DNA of 32,291 bases from Prochlorococcus sp. AG-402-L09 (GTDB lineage Bacteria; Cyanobacteriota; Cyanobacteriia; PCC-6307; Cyanobiaceae): NCBI GenBank assembly GCA_003216715.1, contig QCIK01000012.1, positions 1 through 32,291 on the forward strand, read 5' to 3'. Under the pieces are notes generated by a model. That model saw only the letters and a list, made by a program, of their open reading frames with translations. It did no database searches and was not told the origin of the DNA. Positions 1 through 7,913 of the stretch are shown in pieces; within the stretch, counting starts at the first letter, position 1; the number at the start of each line of letters is the position of its first letter. A program made the position numbers and the translations under genes.

Positions 1-201
1 ATTTTCTTTTTGATTATTTAGTTTAGAAAGGATTGTTTTTATTTGATTAAGCTCTGAATGCGAGTTAATAATTGAGTTGATTTTTTTCTGAGGCATTTTT
101 AGCTTATTTGAAATAGTTATCACCTCTTTTTCTAAACGATTTTTGTATTCGGTTAGTTCCTTAATAGATTCTTCTAACTCTTCTACTGTAGGGCTTTTCA
201 T
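1..201 (-). CDS. Partial coiled-coil protein of unknown function
   Basis: An open minus-strand frame starts with ATG at 199-201 and stays open for 67 codons to the left edge, so the C-terminus is missing. It begins MKSPTVEELEESIKEL and is dominated by Glu, Lys, Leu and Ile in a heptad-like pattern, which suggests a coiled coil. No enzymatic motif, signal peptide or membrane segment is visible. It is divergent from cpeB across about 228 bases, so the two share an upstream control region. I do not recognise the family. A role linked to phycoerythrin is inferred from position only. Confidence 0.6.
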   Translation of the reverse strand, partial: MKSPTVEELEESIKELTEYKNRLEKEVITISNKLKMPQKKINSIINSHSELNQIKTILSKLNNQKEN

Positions 202-327
202 TTTTTATCTTAACAATAGCTCAAATTAGTGATATCCCCTTTGCTTTTAAGCTTTTTGAGATAACTCTTGGGATGATTTTAGTAAAAATTCATTTTTACA
301 GTTAAGAAGCATTGCGTTCTTAGCTAT

Positions 328-351
328 CTTTCAGTGTAATTTGACTGAAAG
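328..351 (+). promoter_or_regulatory. Short hairpin in the cpeB upstream region
   Basis: The 8-base arms CTTTCAGT (328-335) and ACTGAAAG (344-351) are perfect inverted repeats around an 8-base loop. It lies immediately 5' of the larger 17-bp inverted repeat. Function is inferred from position between the divergent gene and cpeB; it could be an operator half or part of a structured leader. Confidence 0.35.
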
Positions 352-399
352 TCTTAAGTTAAATAAGTAATGACTATTAAGACATTACTTATTTAACTT
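351..399 (+). promoter_or_regulatory. Large inverted repeat with a competing hairpin, cpeB leader
   Basis: AAGTTAAATAAGTAATG (356-372) and CATTACTTATTTAACTT (383-399) are perfect 17-base reverse complements around a 10-base loop. An overlapping pair, GTCTTAA (351-357) and TTAAGAC (377-383), cannot form together with the long stem, so two mutually exclusive structures are possible. The repeat ends 30 bases before the cpeB ATG. No T-run follows it, so it does not look like a terminator. A TATAAAT string lies just downstream (about 406-412). Either an operator or an mRNA switch for phycoerythrin expression fits; the role is inferred. Confidence 0.6.
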
Positions 400-411
400 T
401 CTTACTTATAA

Positions 412-978
<567 letters not shown>

Positions 979-1035
979 AAATTCAACTTTAATTCCTCTT
1001 TTAAAGTACATCAAACTAAACCTTATTAAGTCACT

Positions 1036-1503
1036 ATGAAATCTGCAGTTACAACCGTTGTTAGCGCAGCTGATGCAGCCGGAAGATTTCCAAGCATGAG
1101 CGATTTTGAATCTGTGAAAGGCTCTTTCGATAGGGCAAAAGATCGTCTAGAGGCTGCAGAAAAACTTGCTTCTTGTCTTGATAAATTTACCAATCTTGCC
1201 GTTGATGCTGTATATCAAAATGGCTCATATGAGCAGGCTAATAAAGACAAGTGCGTGAGAGATATTCATCATTACTTGCGTCTTATTAATTATTGCTTAG
1301 TAACTGGTGGTACTGGTCCTTTAGATGAATGGGGAATATCAGGTATGAGAGAAATTATTCGTATCCAATTATTACCAACAGCAGCATATATAGAAGCGTT
1401 TATTTTTATTCGAGATGAAATTAAAATCAATGATGTTATGAGTCAGCAAGCCGAAACAGAATTTAAAGGATTATTGGATTATTTAATAAACGCACTTGCA
1501 TAA
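1036..1503 (+). CDS. cpeA: Phycoerythrin alpha subunit (PE-III)
   Basis: This phycobiliprotein alpha chain of 155 residues begins MKSAVTTVVSAADAAGRFPS and contains GGTGPLDEWGISGMRE, both typical of alpha-PE. Typical alpha-PE is about 164 residues; here the loop before the first bilin site is shortened by about nine residues. Cys73 in KCVRD corresponds to the usual Cys82 bilin site. The second usual site, a Cys before the PRDMS-like segment (about 139), is missing: the sequence reads RDEIKINDVMSQQ. This chain therefore probably binds one bilin. It is the second gene of the cpeBA transcript, also called ppeA. Confidence 0.95.
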   Translation: MKSAVTTVVSAADAAGRFPSMSDFESVKGSFDRAKDRLEAAEKLASCLDKFTNLAVDAVYQNGSYEQANKDKCVRDIHHYLRLINYCLVTGGTGPLDEWGISGMREIIRIQLLPTAAYIEAFIFIRDEIKINDVMSQQAETEFKGLLDYLINALA

Positions 1504-1564
1504 AAAATAAATTAATTTAATTCAAATATTTTTTATAGGTTTTAAATAATTATTTGAAATTATA

Positions 1565-2161
1565 ATGATTAATTATTTAGATTTAAACAAATATATTGAA
1601 CTTTATCAAGATTTTTTACATCCAAATCCAAATATTAATTCTAAAGCATTTTTAATTTTAAGAAAAGAATTTGAACTTGAATTTGTTGATAATTTGATAG
1701 CTAATCTCAAGGAAGAAGATTTATTTATAAGAAGAAAATCAATATTAGCTTTGGGGAGAATTGGAGGTAAAGCTTTAAAGTTAATCGTTCCATTGTATAT
1801 GGATACTAAAAATACAGTTGTTAAAGTTAGCTGCCTTAAAACGATGACAAAAGTTGTCGTTAATTTTAATTTAGAAGAATTAACTCAAGAAGAGATGTTA
1901 GTAGTTGAATTAGCAATTCAGGATGATGAGCCTGAAATAATATTGACTGTTATTTCTCTTTTGAGGCAATTAGGGAAAAATGGTAGAAATATTTTGATGA
2001 AAACTTGTAGAGATAAAGACTTATTAATGGCGAAAGCCTCTACTAGCGCCCTTTTGGAAATGAAAGATCAGACTGTTGAAGAATTATTTGATGAATTATT
2101 AAATGATGAATCTATTGATCCAATGATTAAAGAAGATATTCTAAGAGATAAAACTATTTAA
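1565..2161 (+). CDS. cpeZ: HEAT-repeat bilin lyase subunit CpeZ
   Basis: This 198-residue all-helical HEAT/PBS-lyase-type protein has LHPNPN near residue 18, RRKSILALG near 56 and VISLLRQLG near 130. Those features match the CpeZ branch of E/F-type phycobilin lyases as I recall it, including length. Such proteins act in the cytoplasm as lyase or chaperone partners in bilin attachment to phycoerythrin. It lies 61 bases downstream of cpeA on the same strand, so cotranscription with cpeBA is likely. The family is secure. The CpeZ assignment rests on sequence resemblance and order, not on a visible catalytic residue. Confidence 0.8.
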   Translation: MINYLDLNKYIELYQDFLHPNPNINSKAFLILRKEFELEFVDNLIANLKEEDLFIRRKSILALGRIGGKALKLIVPLYMDTKNTVVKVSCLKTMTKVVVNFNLEELTQEEMLVVELAIQDDEPEIILTVISLLRQLGKNGRNILMKTCRDKDLLMAKASTSALLEMKDQTVEELFDELLNDESIDPMIKEDILRDKTI

Positions 2162-2188
2162 TATTCTAGATTATTTTTTTCAAGTCTT

Positions 2189-3067
2189 TTAGTTATCGAT
2201 TCTTTTTATTGCTAGTTTAATAATTATTCTAATATTTTTATCCTGCTCAAGCTTAAGGAGGGCTTTGAGTGGGTTTATAGCTTCGTTAATATTAAGTTGC
2301 ATCAATGACAATACTGAAGCTTTTCTAATATCTGGACTTTTATTTTTTAATTTTAATATTAAGGTAGGAATAAAAGATTCTATTCTATACAATTTACCAA
2401 TTAATTTAATAGCTTCAATCTGAACATTTTCAGCATGATCATTCATAGCACTTTCTACTAATTGAATTGCTTCTTGATCTTGCGACTGTCTAATGTGTTC
2501 TTCAAGTGCTGAAATTGCAGCTGATTTAACATTAGTATTTTTTGATTTAGCTGCTTTTTTTATTGAATTTGGGGCTTTTGCTCCAATGAATTCTAAACAC
2601 CAGGCTGCAAGACCATATTGCATTTCTGTATATTCTTTATTCTCTAAGACAAAGATTAAATGATTCACGGCAGCCTCGCCAAAAATCGCAATAGCACCAG
2701 CCGCAGAGAATTTCACTATAGAATCTGAGTCAGTGGTCAGTGCTTTTATTAAATGAGGTAAAGCTGTTGGATCTTCAACTAACTTTAATGTCTTTGCTGC
2801 TGCTCTCCTTTGGATTACGTTTTTACTATTCAGAAGTGTATTGATTAACTCTGGTAAAGCTGCTGAACCTAATTGAGCTAATGCTTCTGCATGACTTCTT
2901 CTAACTAAACCATTTTCATCACCAAGGCCTTTGATTAACAACTTGATGTCGTTTTGAATTGATTTTTTCTTACTCCTTATGTTGAGTTCCCCTCTCTTGG
3001 GTTTTTCTTTTTCTTCTTCATTTGTTAGTTTGCTTTTCGAGTAATTATCCAATTTTTTATTATCCAC
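2189..3067 (-). CDS. mpeX: HEAT-repeat bilin lyase, MpeX-like
   Basis: This 292-residue protein has a charged, Lys/Glu-rich N-terminal stretch (about 1-40) followed by about six HEAT/PBS-lyase repeats. Examples are LGDENGLVRRSHAEALAQLG near 48 and RRAAAKTLKLVEDPTALPHL near 87. The length fits the CpeF/MpeV/MpeU group of E/F-type bilin lyases rather than CpeZ. I recall a gene called mpeX in the Prochlorococcus phycoerythrin cluster and think this is it, but the symbol is tentative. It is inverted relative to cpeZ and cpeY: convergent with cpeZ and divergent from cpeY over about 150 bases. It would attach a bilin to a phycoerythrin cysteine. Confidence 0.65.
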   Translation of the reverse strand: MDNKKLDNYSKSKLTNEEEKEKPKRGELNIRSKKKSIQNDIKLLIKGLGDENGLVRRSHAEALAQLGSAALPELINTLLNSKNVIQRRAAAKTLKLVEDPTALPHLIKALTTDSDSIVKFSAAGAIAIFGEAAVNHLIFVLENKEYTEMQYGLAAWCLEFIGAKAPNSIKKAAKSKNTNVKSAAISALEEHIRQSQDQEAIQLVESAMNDHAENVQIEAIKLIGKLYRIESFIPTLILKLKNKSPDIRKASVLSLMQLNINEAINPLKALLKLEQDKNIRIIIKLAIKRIDN

Positions 3068-3219
3068 TTGAAAGCTTATTATATAATCTGGATTAAACTA
3101 TTTTCTAGAATTTCATAACATGTATTTTCATAAATAATATCCTTTTATATTAATAATAAATTTTATACTTAATATAGTACTCTTAGCTTATCTAGTTAAT
3201 ACAGACCCTTATATTAAAA

Positions 3220-4527
3220 GTGCAATCCAATCCATTTAATAATCTACCTAAGATAAAAAAAAGAAATGCGATCAATATTCTTAAAAAACCAATTTCTGAG
3301 GTTGAGCTTTTAGCCGACTACTATAAAGCTGTATTCCACTTAGCAAATTTTCCATGCGAAGAATCAGAAATGGTACTTCTTGACTTTATTAAATATGAAT
3401 GTGAAAAGCTTGAATACAAGATAGCAAAAAGAAAAGCAATAGAGGTACTTGCGATTTTTGACTGTAAAAAAGCCATACCAATTATTGCAGATTTTCTACA
3501 AAATGATGATGAGTATCTTGTTGAGACAGCTATTTGGTCATTAGGTCAACTGAAATGTAATGATAATGATATTATTAATAATATCTGTTCAATATTATAT
3601 AAGCAATTTAATAACAAAAGAGTAGTAATACAAACATTAACTAATTTAGGAGTTAGAAAAGAAATAGAAAAGATACGATCATTATCAACAGACACGCAAT
3701 CTACCAATGGAGTTAAAGGGGCCTCTCTTGCGGCATTAATAAAACTTGGTGCTGAAGAGGATAAAATCAGTGACTTGAAGAACCATTTGAGACTATCTAA
3801 TCAAAACGATAGGCATTGTGCAGTTCAAGATATTATAAATGCTGGACATTTATCTATTTTACCTTTTTTAATTAAGTCACCAATTTCTCCATCATTTAAA
3901 CTAAATGCAATAGACTCTCTTTGGGTGGATGAATTAGATTTTTTGGAAAATATAAATCTAATTAATTTTCTTGATGCAGTGATCATTGATGATCCAAAAA
4001 AGATAGATACATTAGATATTAATAATTTTGATAAAGATATAAATTTTTTAATAGAGCAACTTTTTCATACAGATTTTAATCGATGTTATCAATCAATGAA
4101 AGAATTAGAAAAATTTCCTTCAGATGAGATTTTGTATTATCTAAATAATAATTGGGATAGAGCTAAATCAGATTATGGAGCAATATATTTCTTTGTAAAT
4201 ACATATAAAATATTATTAGAAAGGCAAGTATACGATAAATCAATTCTAGAGAAAGTAGATTTTTTATTATCAGATAATTGGTCTAATTATATGAAATTTA
4301 AATCGTTATCTATACAAATTTTGGGTTGTTTAAATGATACTAAATTTTATAATAATGTGAATCAATTTTCTGATCATAAACAAACACCATATTGGAAAAA
4401 TAGATATGCAGCTTTGCTTGTATTGCAAAGTAAACCAATTAATATAAAAAAAAGATTTGCTAAATTATTTCTGAATGATACTCATAGATTTATAAGATTA
4501 AAGGCTAAAAAATTACTATATCTTTGA
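3220..4527 (+). CDS. cpeY: HEAT-repeat bilin lyase CpeY
   Basis: This 435-residue HEAT-repeat protein matches CpeY, the larger E/F-type lyase subunit that attaches phycoerythrobilin to alpha-PE, usually at the Cys82 site. Repeats are visible at IAKRKAIEVLAIFDCKKAIP (near 68) and LVETAIWSLGQLKCND (near 101). The best start is GTG at 3220-3222; there is no upstream in-frame ATG. The one bilin cysteine kept in CpeA here is the Cys82 equivalent, which fits CpeY being retained. The C-terminal half is poorer in recognisable repeats. It is convergent with cpeT, with a 30-base gap. Confidence 0.8.
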   Translation: MQSNPFNNLPKIKKRNAINILKKPISEVELLADYYKAVFHLANFPCEESEMVLLDFIKYECEKLEYKIAKRKAIEVLAIFDCKKAIPIIADFLQNDDEYLVETAIWSLGQLKCNDNDIINNICSILYKQFNNKRVVIQTLTNLGVRKEIEKIRSLSTDTQSTNGVKGASLAALIKLGAEEDKISDLKNHLRLSNQNDRHCAVQDIINAGHLSILPFLIKSPISPSFKLNAIDSLWVDELDFLENINLINFLDAVIIDDPKKIDTLDINNFDKDINFLIEQLFHTDFNRCYQSMKELEKFPSDEILYYLNNNWDRAKSDYGAIYFFVNTYKILLERQVYDKSILEKVDFLLSDNWSNYMKFKSLSIQILGCLNDTKFYNNVNQFSDHKQTPYWKNRYAALLVLQSKPINIKKRFAKLFLNDTHRFIRLKAKKLLYL

Positions 4528-4557
4528 TTTATTCTGTGCAAAAATAATAATAAACTT

Positions 4558-5157
4558 TTATCCCCAATCCTGGTCAATAAAATAATCAAAATTATCTATT
4601 TTTTTAAATATTAAAGGACCAAAGTTTGATCCCCAAATTTTTTTACCACTTACTAATTCATATCCAGAATCTTCAGAAATAAGACTTTTCTCATTTAATA
4701 TTACTTCACTTTTTACATAGGTTTTATCCTTCCCATGTTGTATATAGCATTTCTCACCTGGCTCAATATTTCCTATAAAAATTCCTGGTCTTCTTTCTTT
4801 AAAATGCATAGAACATCCAAACTTTTCTTCTAACTTATATTTAGATATTTTATCTAAAAGACTTAAATCTAAAGCACCTCCTGTAAATCTTTCTTGATCT
4901 TCAATTTTATGATTGCTTAAAATAAAAATATCTTTTTCTTGTGATAATTTATTGATGCTTTGTCTATATGGATTCCATATGTCATGTTGATATCTCTGCT
5001 CTGAATAAAACGAAAAACATTTATAAGTTTTAAAAAATAATGGCCGAATATGTATTTGAATATGTGCAAAGTTTCTTGGATTATTTAAAGCTTGCTCTTT
5101 ATTACTAAATATTCCTGAAATTTTCTTAGCGAATTCTAATATATCTGTATTTTTCAT
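4558..5157 (-). CDS. cpeT: CpeT-family bilin lyase
   Basis: This 199-residue protein shows the CpeT/CpcT (T-type lyase) pattern: a hydrophobic N-terminal helix region, QRYQHDIWNPYRQ near 56, a conserved GCSMHFKER segment near 113, and a C-terminal GYELVSGKKIWGSNFGPLIF. T-type lyases attach bilin to the beta-chain cysteine near residue 153-165, which is present in CpeB here as Cys163. It is the distal gene of a minus-strand set ppeC-cpeS-cpeT, with a 15-base gap to cpeS. Confidence 0.83.
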   Translation of the reverse strand: MKNTDILEFAKKISGIFSNKEQALNNPRNFAHIQIHIRPLFFKTYKCFSFYSEQRYQHDIWNPYRQSINKLSQEKDIFILSNHKIEDQERFTGGALDLSLLDKISKYKLEEKFGCSMHFKERRPGIFIGNIEPGEKCYIQHGKDKTYVKSEVILNEKSLISEDSGYELVSGKKIWGSNFGPLIFKKIDNFDYFIDQDWG

Positions 5158-5172
5158 CTTTTAAGATATAGT

Positions 5173-5706
5173 TTATTTTTTGGTAGAACGAATTTCGGAT
5201 GCATAAGATGTTTGTAAGATGGCTAAAGAATTTATCGCTCTTGTAACTGAAGATCTACTTCGTAAATTATTTGAGATAAACCATATTCTTTCTTCTGTAA
5301 AAATATGATTATAGTTAGAATGAATAATTAGAGTTCCATCATTAAGAATTTTATATAGTGAGATTACTTGAATCGCTTCAGTGTAACCAACGCTCCTAAT
5401 TATCTTCCCTTCTGTTTTAGAAATCTCTATCGGAATGAGTATACTTTCCCCAGATAAATTTTCATGTTGATTATCTTCTCTCCATTCACTTTTTGCTTCC
5501 CAATTAATTAGGAATGCTCTATTTCTTTCATTATTAGTTAATAAATTATCTTTTAACAATTTGATGACTCTAGAATCCTTTTTTTTGGCAGGAAATATTT
5601 TTATTCTACTTCTTATTTCTTCAAACTCTTGAAAGGCTAGAGAATGGCCGCTCCTCATAGAGTTCCATTCACCAACGCTCTTTAAAAAAAATTCTTCGAT
5701 ATTCAT
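5173..5706 (-). CDS. cpeS: CpeS-family bilin lyase
   Basis: This 177-residue protein begins MNIEEFFLKSVGEWNSMRSG and continues HSLAF, the usual N-terminal signature of S-type lyases (CpeS/CpcS, a lipocalin-like fold). These enzymes attach phycoerythrobilin at the Cys82 site of beta-PE. Prochlorococcus CpeS is known to act on beta-PE Cys82. It sits between the linker gene and cpeT with gaps of 15 bases on each side, so a single minus-strand transcript ppeC-cpeS-cpeT is likely. Confidence 0.85.
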   Translation of the reverse strand: MNIEEFFLKSVGEWNSMRSGHSLAFQEFEEIRSRIKIFPAKKKDSRVIKLLKDNLLTNNERNRAFLINWEAKSEWREDNQHENLSGESILIPIEISKTEGKIIRSVGYTEAIQVISLYKILNDGTLIIHSNYNHIFTEERIWFISNNLRSRSSVTRAINSLAILQTSYASEIRSTKK

Positions 5707-5721
5707 TTACTTTATTGAAAA

Positions 5722-6513
5722 TTAAATTATTTCACAAATATCACTTGTTGCAAAAGCTTTGGTTATTGATGAAGTTTCTAGAAAACTTTTGGTTTTAAAA
5801 CCAATTGGAGAACACCAGGACCTCACGAATGGAACTATATCCTCACCAAAAATTTTATTATACTCATCAGAATCTATTAGAAAATCAATGTGCGCTTCAT
5901 ATCCTAGTTCATTCATAATATTTGAACTTTGAATCACTTCGTTTTGACTTTTGATTGGCCTTCCAAGAATATGTTTATATCTTAGCTTTATTGATTTGTA
6001 TTGGCTAATACTATCAAAGTAGAAACTTCTATAAATAGTTGATTTGCAAACTTTCCTTGTGAACTCTCTTACTGTAATATCACCATTCCTTAATCTTCTT
6101 TCAATATCAACAGGTCGCTCCGATTCCATTAAAGTTAAGTTCCCAAAAATGTTTTTATATAATGCATTTATTGCCACGAGTAAAGCATCATCATCATTAG
6201 GAACAAATTCATTAATTTGCAGCTGTTGTATTGAGATATTCTTCTGATTTGATATTTTATAATTATAACTATCAATTTTAGCTCTTCTAAAACAGCTCAT
6301 GATTTTGTTATTTGTTAAGTTTGAATATTGACTAGGCTGACTATTCGATGTCGTAGTGAATTTTTTTCTTTCGCCTGGCATTGAGGCTCCTCTAATATGT
6401 AAATTATATGTTGTTTTCTTACTCCCAGATATTCTTGTTTTATTATACTTAATTGGGTTTTTATTTATAGTTTCTGCGCCTATCCTTAGAGCTTTAAAGG
6501 GAACAGATGACAT
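5722..6513 (-). CDS. ppeC: Phycoerythrin-associated linker polypeptide
   Basis: This 263-residue protein has a phycobilisome linker domain (PF00427 type) at about 100-242. Visible marks are NEFVPNDDDALLVAINALYK, LRNGDITVREF near 131, RYKHILGR near 178 and GYEAHIDFLIDSDEY near 204. The basic N-terminal 95 residues resemble the extensions of rod linkers but carry no recognisable second domain, and no CpcD-type C-terminal domain is present. Linkers organise phycobiliprotein hexamers. With no phycobilisome core genes in this window, it more likely holds PE-III near the thylakoid. It is first in the ppeC-cpeS-cpeT run. Confidence 0.85.
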   Translation of the reverse strand: MSSVPFKALRIGAETINKNPIKYNKTRISGSKKTTYNLHIRGASMPGERKKFTTTSNSQPSQYSNLTNNKIMSCFRRAKIDSYNYKISNQKNISIQQLQINEFVPNDDDALLVAINALYKNIFGNLTLMESERPVDIERRLRNGDITVREFTRKVCKSTIYRSFYFDSISQYKSIKLRYKHILGRPIKSQNEVIQSSNIMNELGYEAHIDFLIDSDEYNKIFGEDIVPFVRSWCSPIGFKTKSFLETSSITKAFATSDICEII

Positions 6514-6611
6514 ATCTATAATTAAATCTACATAATTTTATCAATATAAAGAGGTTAGATATAAATTTTGTATACTTTATTATTTAATTACTTAATACAA
6601 ATGTGGTTGAT

Positions 6612-7268
6612 TTAAGCTTTTTCTTGAGTTGCATTGGCTTTATTTTTGTTGAATCCAGCGATTGTTGCAAGTGCAAACATTCCTAGCAAGGCTGCCCCAA
6701 GCATTAGTCCAGCGCCTTGGCTTACTCCTGCACCCACCGCTACAAGAATTGAGTCACTGATTAACAAACTTATTATTAATGCAGGTGTAAAAAGTCTCCA
6801 TCTTGTTCCTCCTATTCCTAATGCATAACTTAAGAAATCGAAAAGACCAGTCATTAGCAGACCCGTCATTAGAAAAAAATTGCCTTCTAGTTGATTTTGA
6901 TTAAAGCCTTCAATTCTTTGCATTGCTTTTACTCCAACTAATTTTCGAACAGGAGCCCGCCCAAAGTTTCTAGCTATAAAAAATGCTAACTGACAAAAAA
7001 TCAGATCAGATATAAATATAGTTATATAACCTGTTTTAAAACCAAGTAATGATCCAGCTAAGAGTGAATAAACTGAACTAGGCAATGCTGGAAGGATTAT
7101 GCTTATTCCTCGAAGTATCAAAATCCCTAGAGGAGCCCAAATGCCCATTTCTTTAACGGCACTTCTTAATGGCTCTATTCCATAAGTCTGAATCAAGAAG
7201 ACCAGTAAAATGAATGCACCTGTGAATAATGCAATAAGAAAGAACTTTCTTAATGTTTCTTTTTTCAA
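6612..7268 (-). CDS. TVP38/TMEM64 (DedA-like) membrane protein
   Basis: This 218-residue integral membrane protein has about five or six hydrophobic segments (about 9-27, 44-62, 64-95, 125-150, 160-200). It carries the family's central region PALPSSVYSLLAGSLLGF followed by the downstream FGRAPVRK motif. This is the SNARE-associated/VTT family (PF09335), proposed to move lipids or lipid carriers across membranes. No specific substrate can be given. It is a single gene on the minus strand with about 100 bases to ppeC and a 645-base gap upstream. Confidence 0.8.
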   Translation of the reverse strand: MKKETLRKFFLIALFTGAFILLVFLIQTYGIEPLRSAVKEMGIWAPLGILILRGISIILPALPSSVYSLLAGSLLGFKTGYITIFISDLIFCQLAFFIARNFGRAPVRKLVGVKAMQRIEGFNQNQLEGNFFLMTGLLMTGLFDFLSYALGIGGTRWRLFTPALIISLLISDSILVAVGAGVSQGAGLMLGAALLGMFALATIAGFNKNKANATQEKA

Positions 7269-7913
7269 ATTAAACTCCTGGTTATGATGATGATCTTTTA
7301 GAAGATTTCCAATGTAATTATGCTAGTTAAAATCAGAATACTTTAATTAATCCATAAAGGTTTACGTGATACATAATTAATAAATTTTATGTTTTTTGCA
7401 AGATACTAAAATAATTTTTTAAAGCTTGAAATTCGATACTCTCCTCTCGTTTTAGAAATTTTGTTACTGGGGTAGCCCGATTATTGTTCTCTCACTTGGT
7501 TTATCGTTTAAAGAAACCTGGAAAAAATTGATATGCTTGGATGATTTTTTACTGTCAGACAACAAAATATTCAATATTGGATTGGGCCTCCGTTTTTTTG
7601 AGCTTATGCGTATCATGTTGTAGATTCATTAAATTTGATATTGATAGAATGTTGCATTTAACGAGCCTCGCATTGCCAATGAAGTATTAGTTGAAGTTTA
7701 TTTATGGATTCATTAAATACAGGCCTGATGAACTTAGATAATCCTTTAAGGAGAAAACCTTCAATTAGTCTTTCATAGAAAGAATTATATTGGAAACCAA
7801 AAAGCAAGTTTAATGAGGAATTAAAAATTACACTAGAGAGATTACAGAAAAAAAATTACTCTACGAAAAATAAATAAATTCTTATTTTTATATATCAAGA
7901 GTTTATCAGTAAA
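7269..7913. other. Gene-poor gap with decayed coding fragments
   Basis: No intact gene is supported in these 645 bases. Two plus-strand frames look like coding debris. One is stop-to-stop at 7456-7623 and includes GSPIIVLSLGLSFKETW. The other is at 7704-7877 and is interrupted by one TAG. The left end carries the promoter region of the TVP38 gene and the right end that of the epimerase gene. Confidence 0.5.
7704..7877 (+). pseudogene. Possible interrupted ORF remnant
   Basis: ATG at 7704 opens a frame of 24 codons (MDSLNTGLMNLDNPLRRKPS...) that stops at TAG 7776-7778. The same frame then runs another 32 codons (KELYWKPKSKFNEELK...) to TAA 7875-7877. The second half reads like the C-terminal tail of an enzyme; a pattern of aromatic-Lys-Pro then Asn-x-x-Leu resembles sulfotransferase tails, but this is weak. 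A chance ORF in AT-rich DNA cannot be excluded. Confidence 0.3.

Noticed and set aside
6044-6247. 67-codon plus-strand ORF
   Set aside because: It lies wholly inside ppeC on the other strand, exactly over the linker domain, so it is a shadow.
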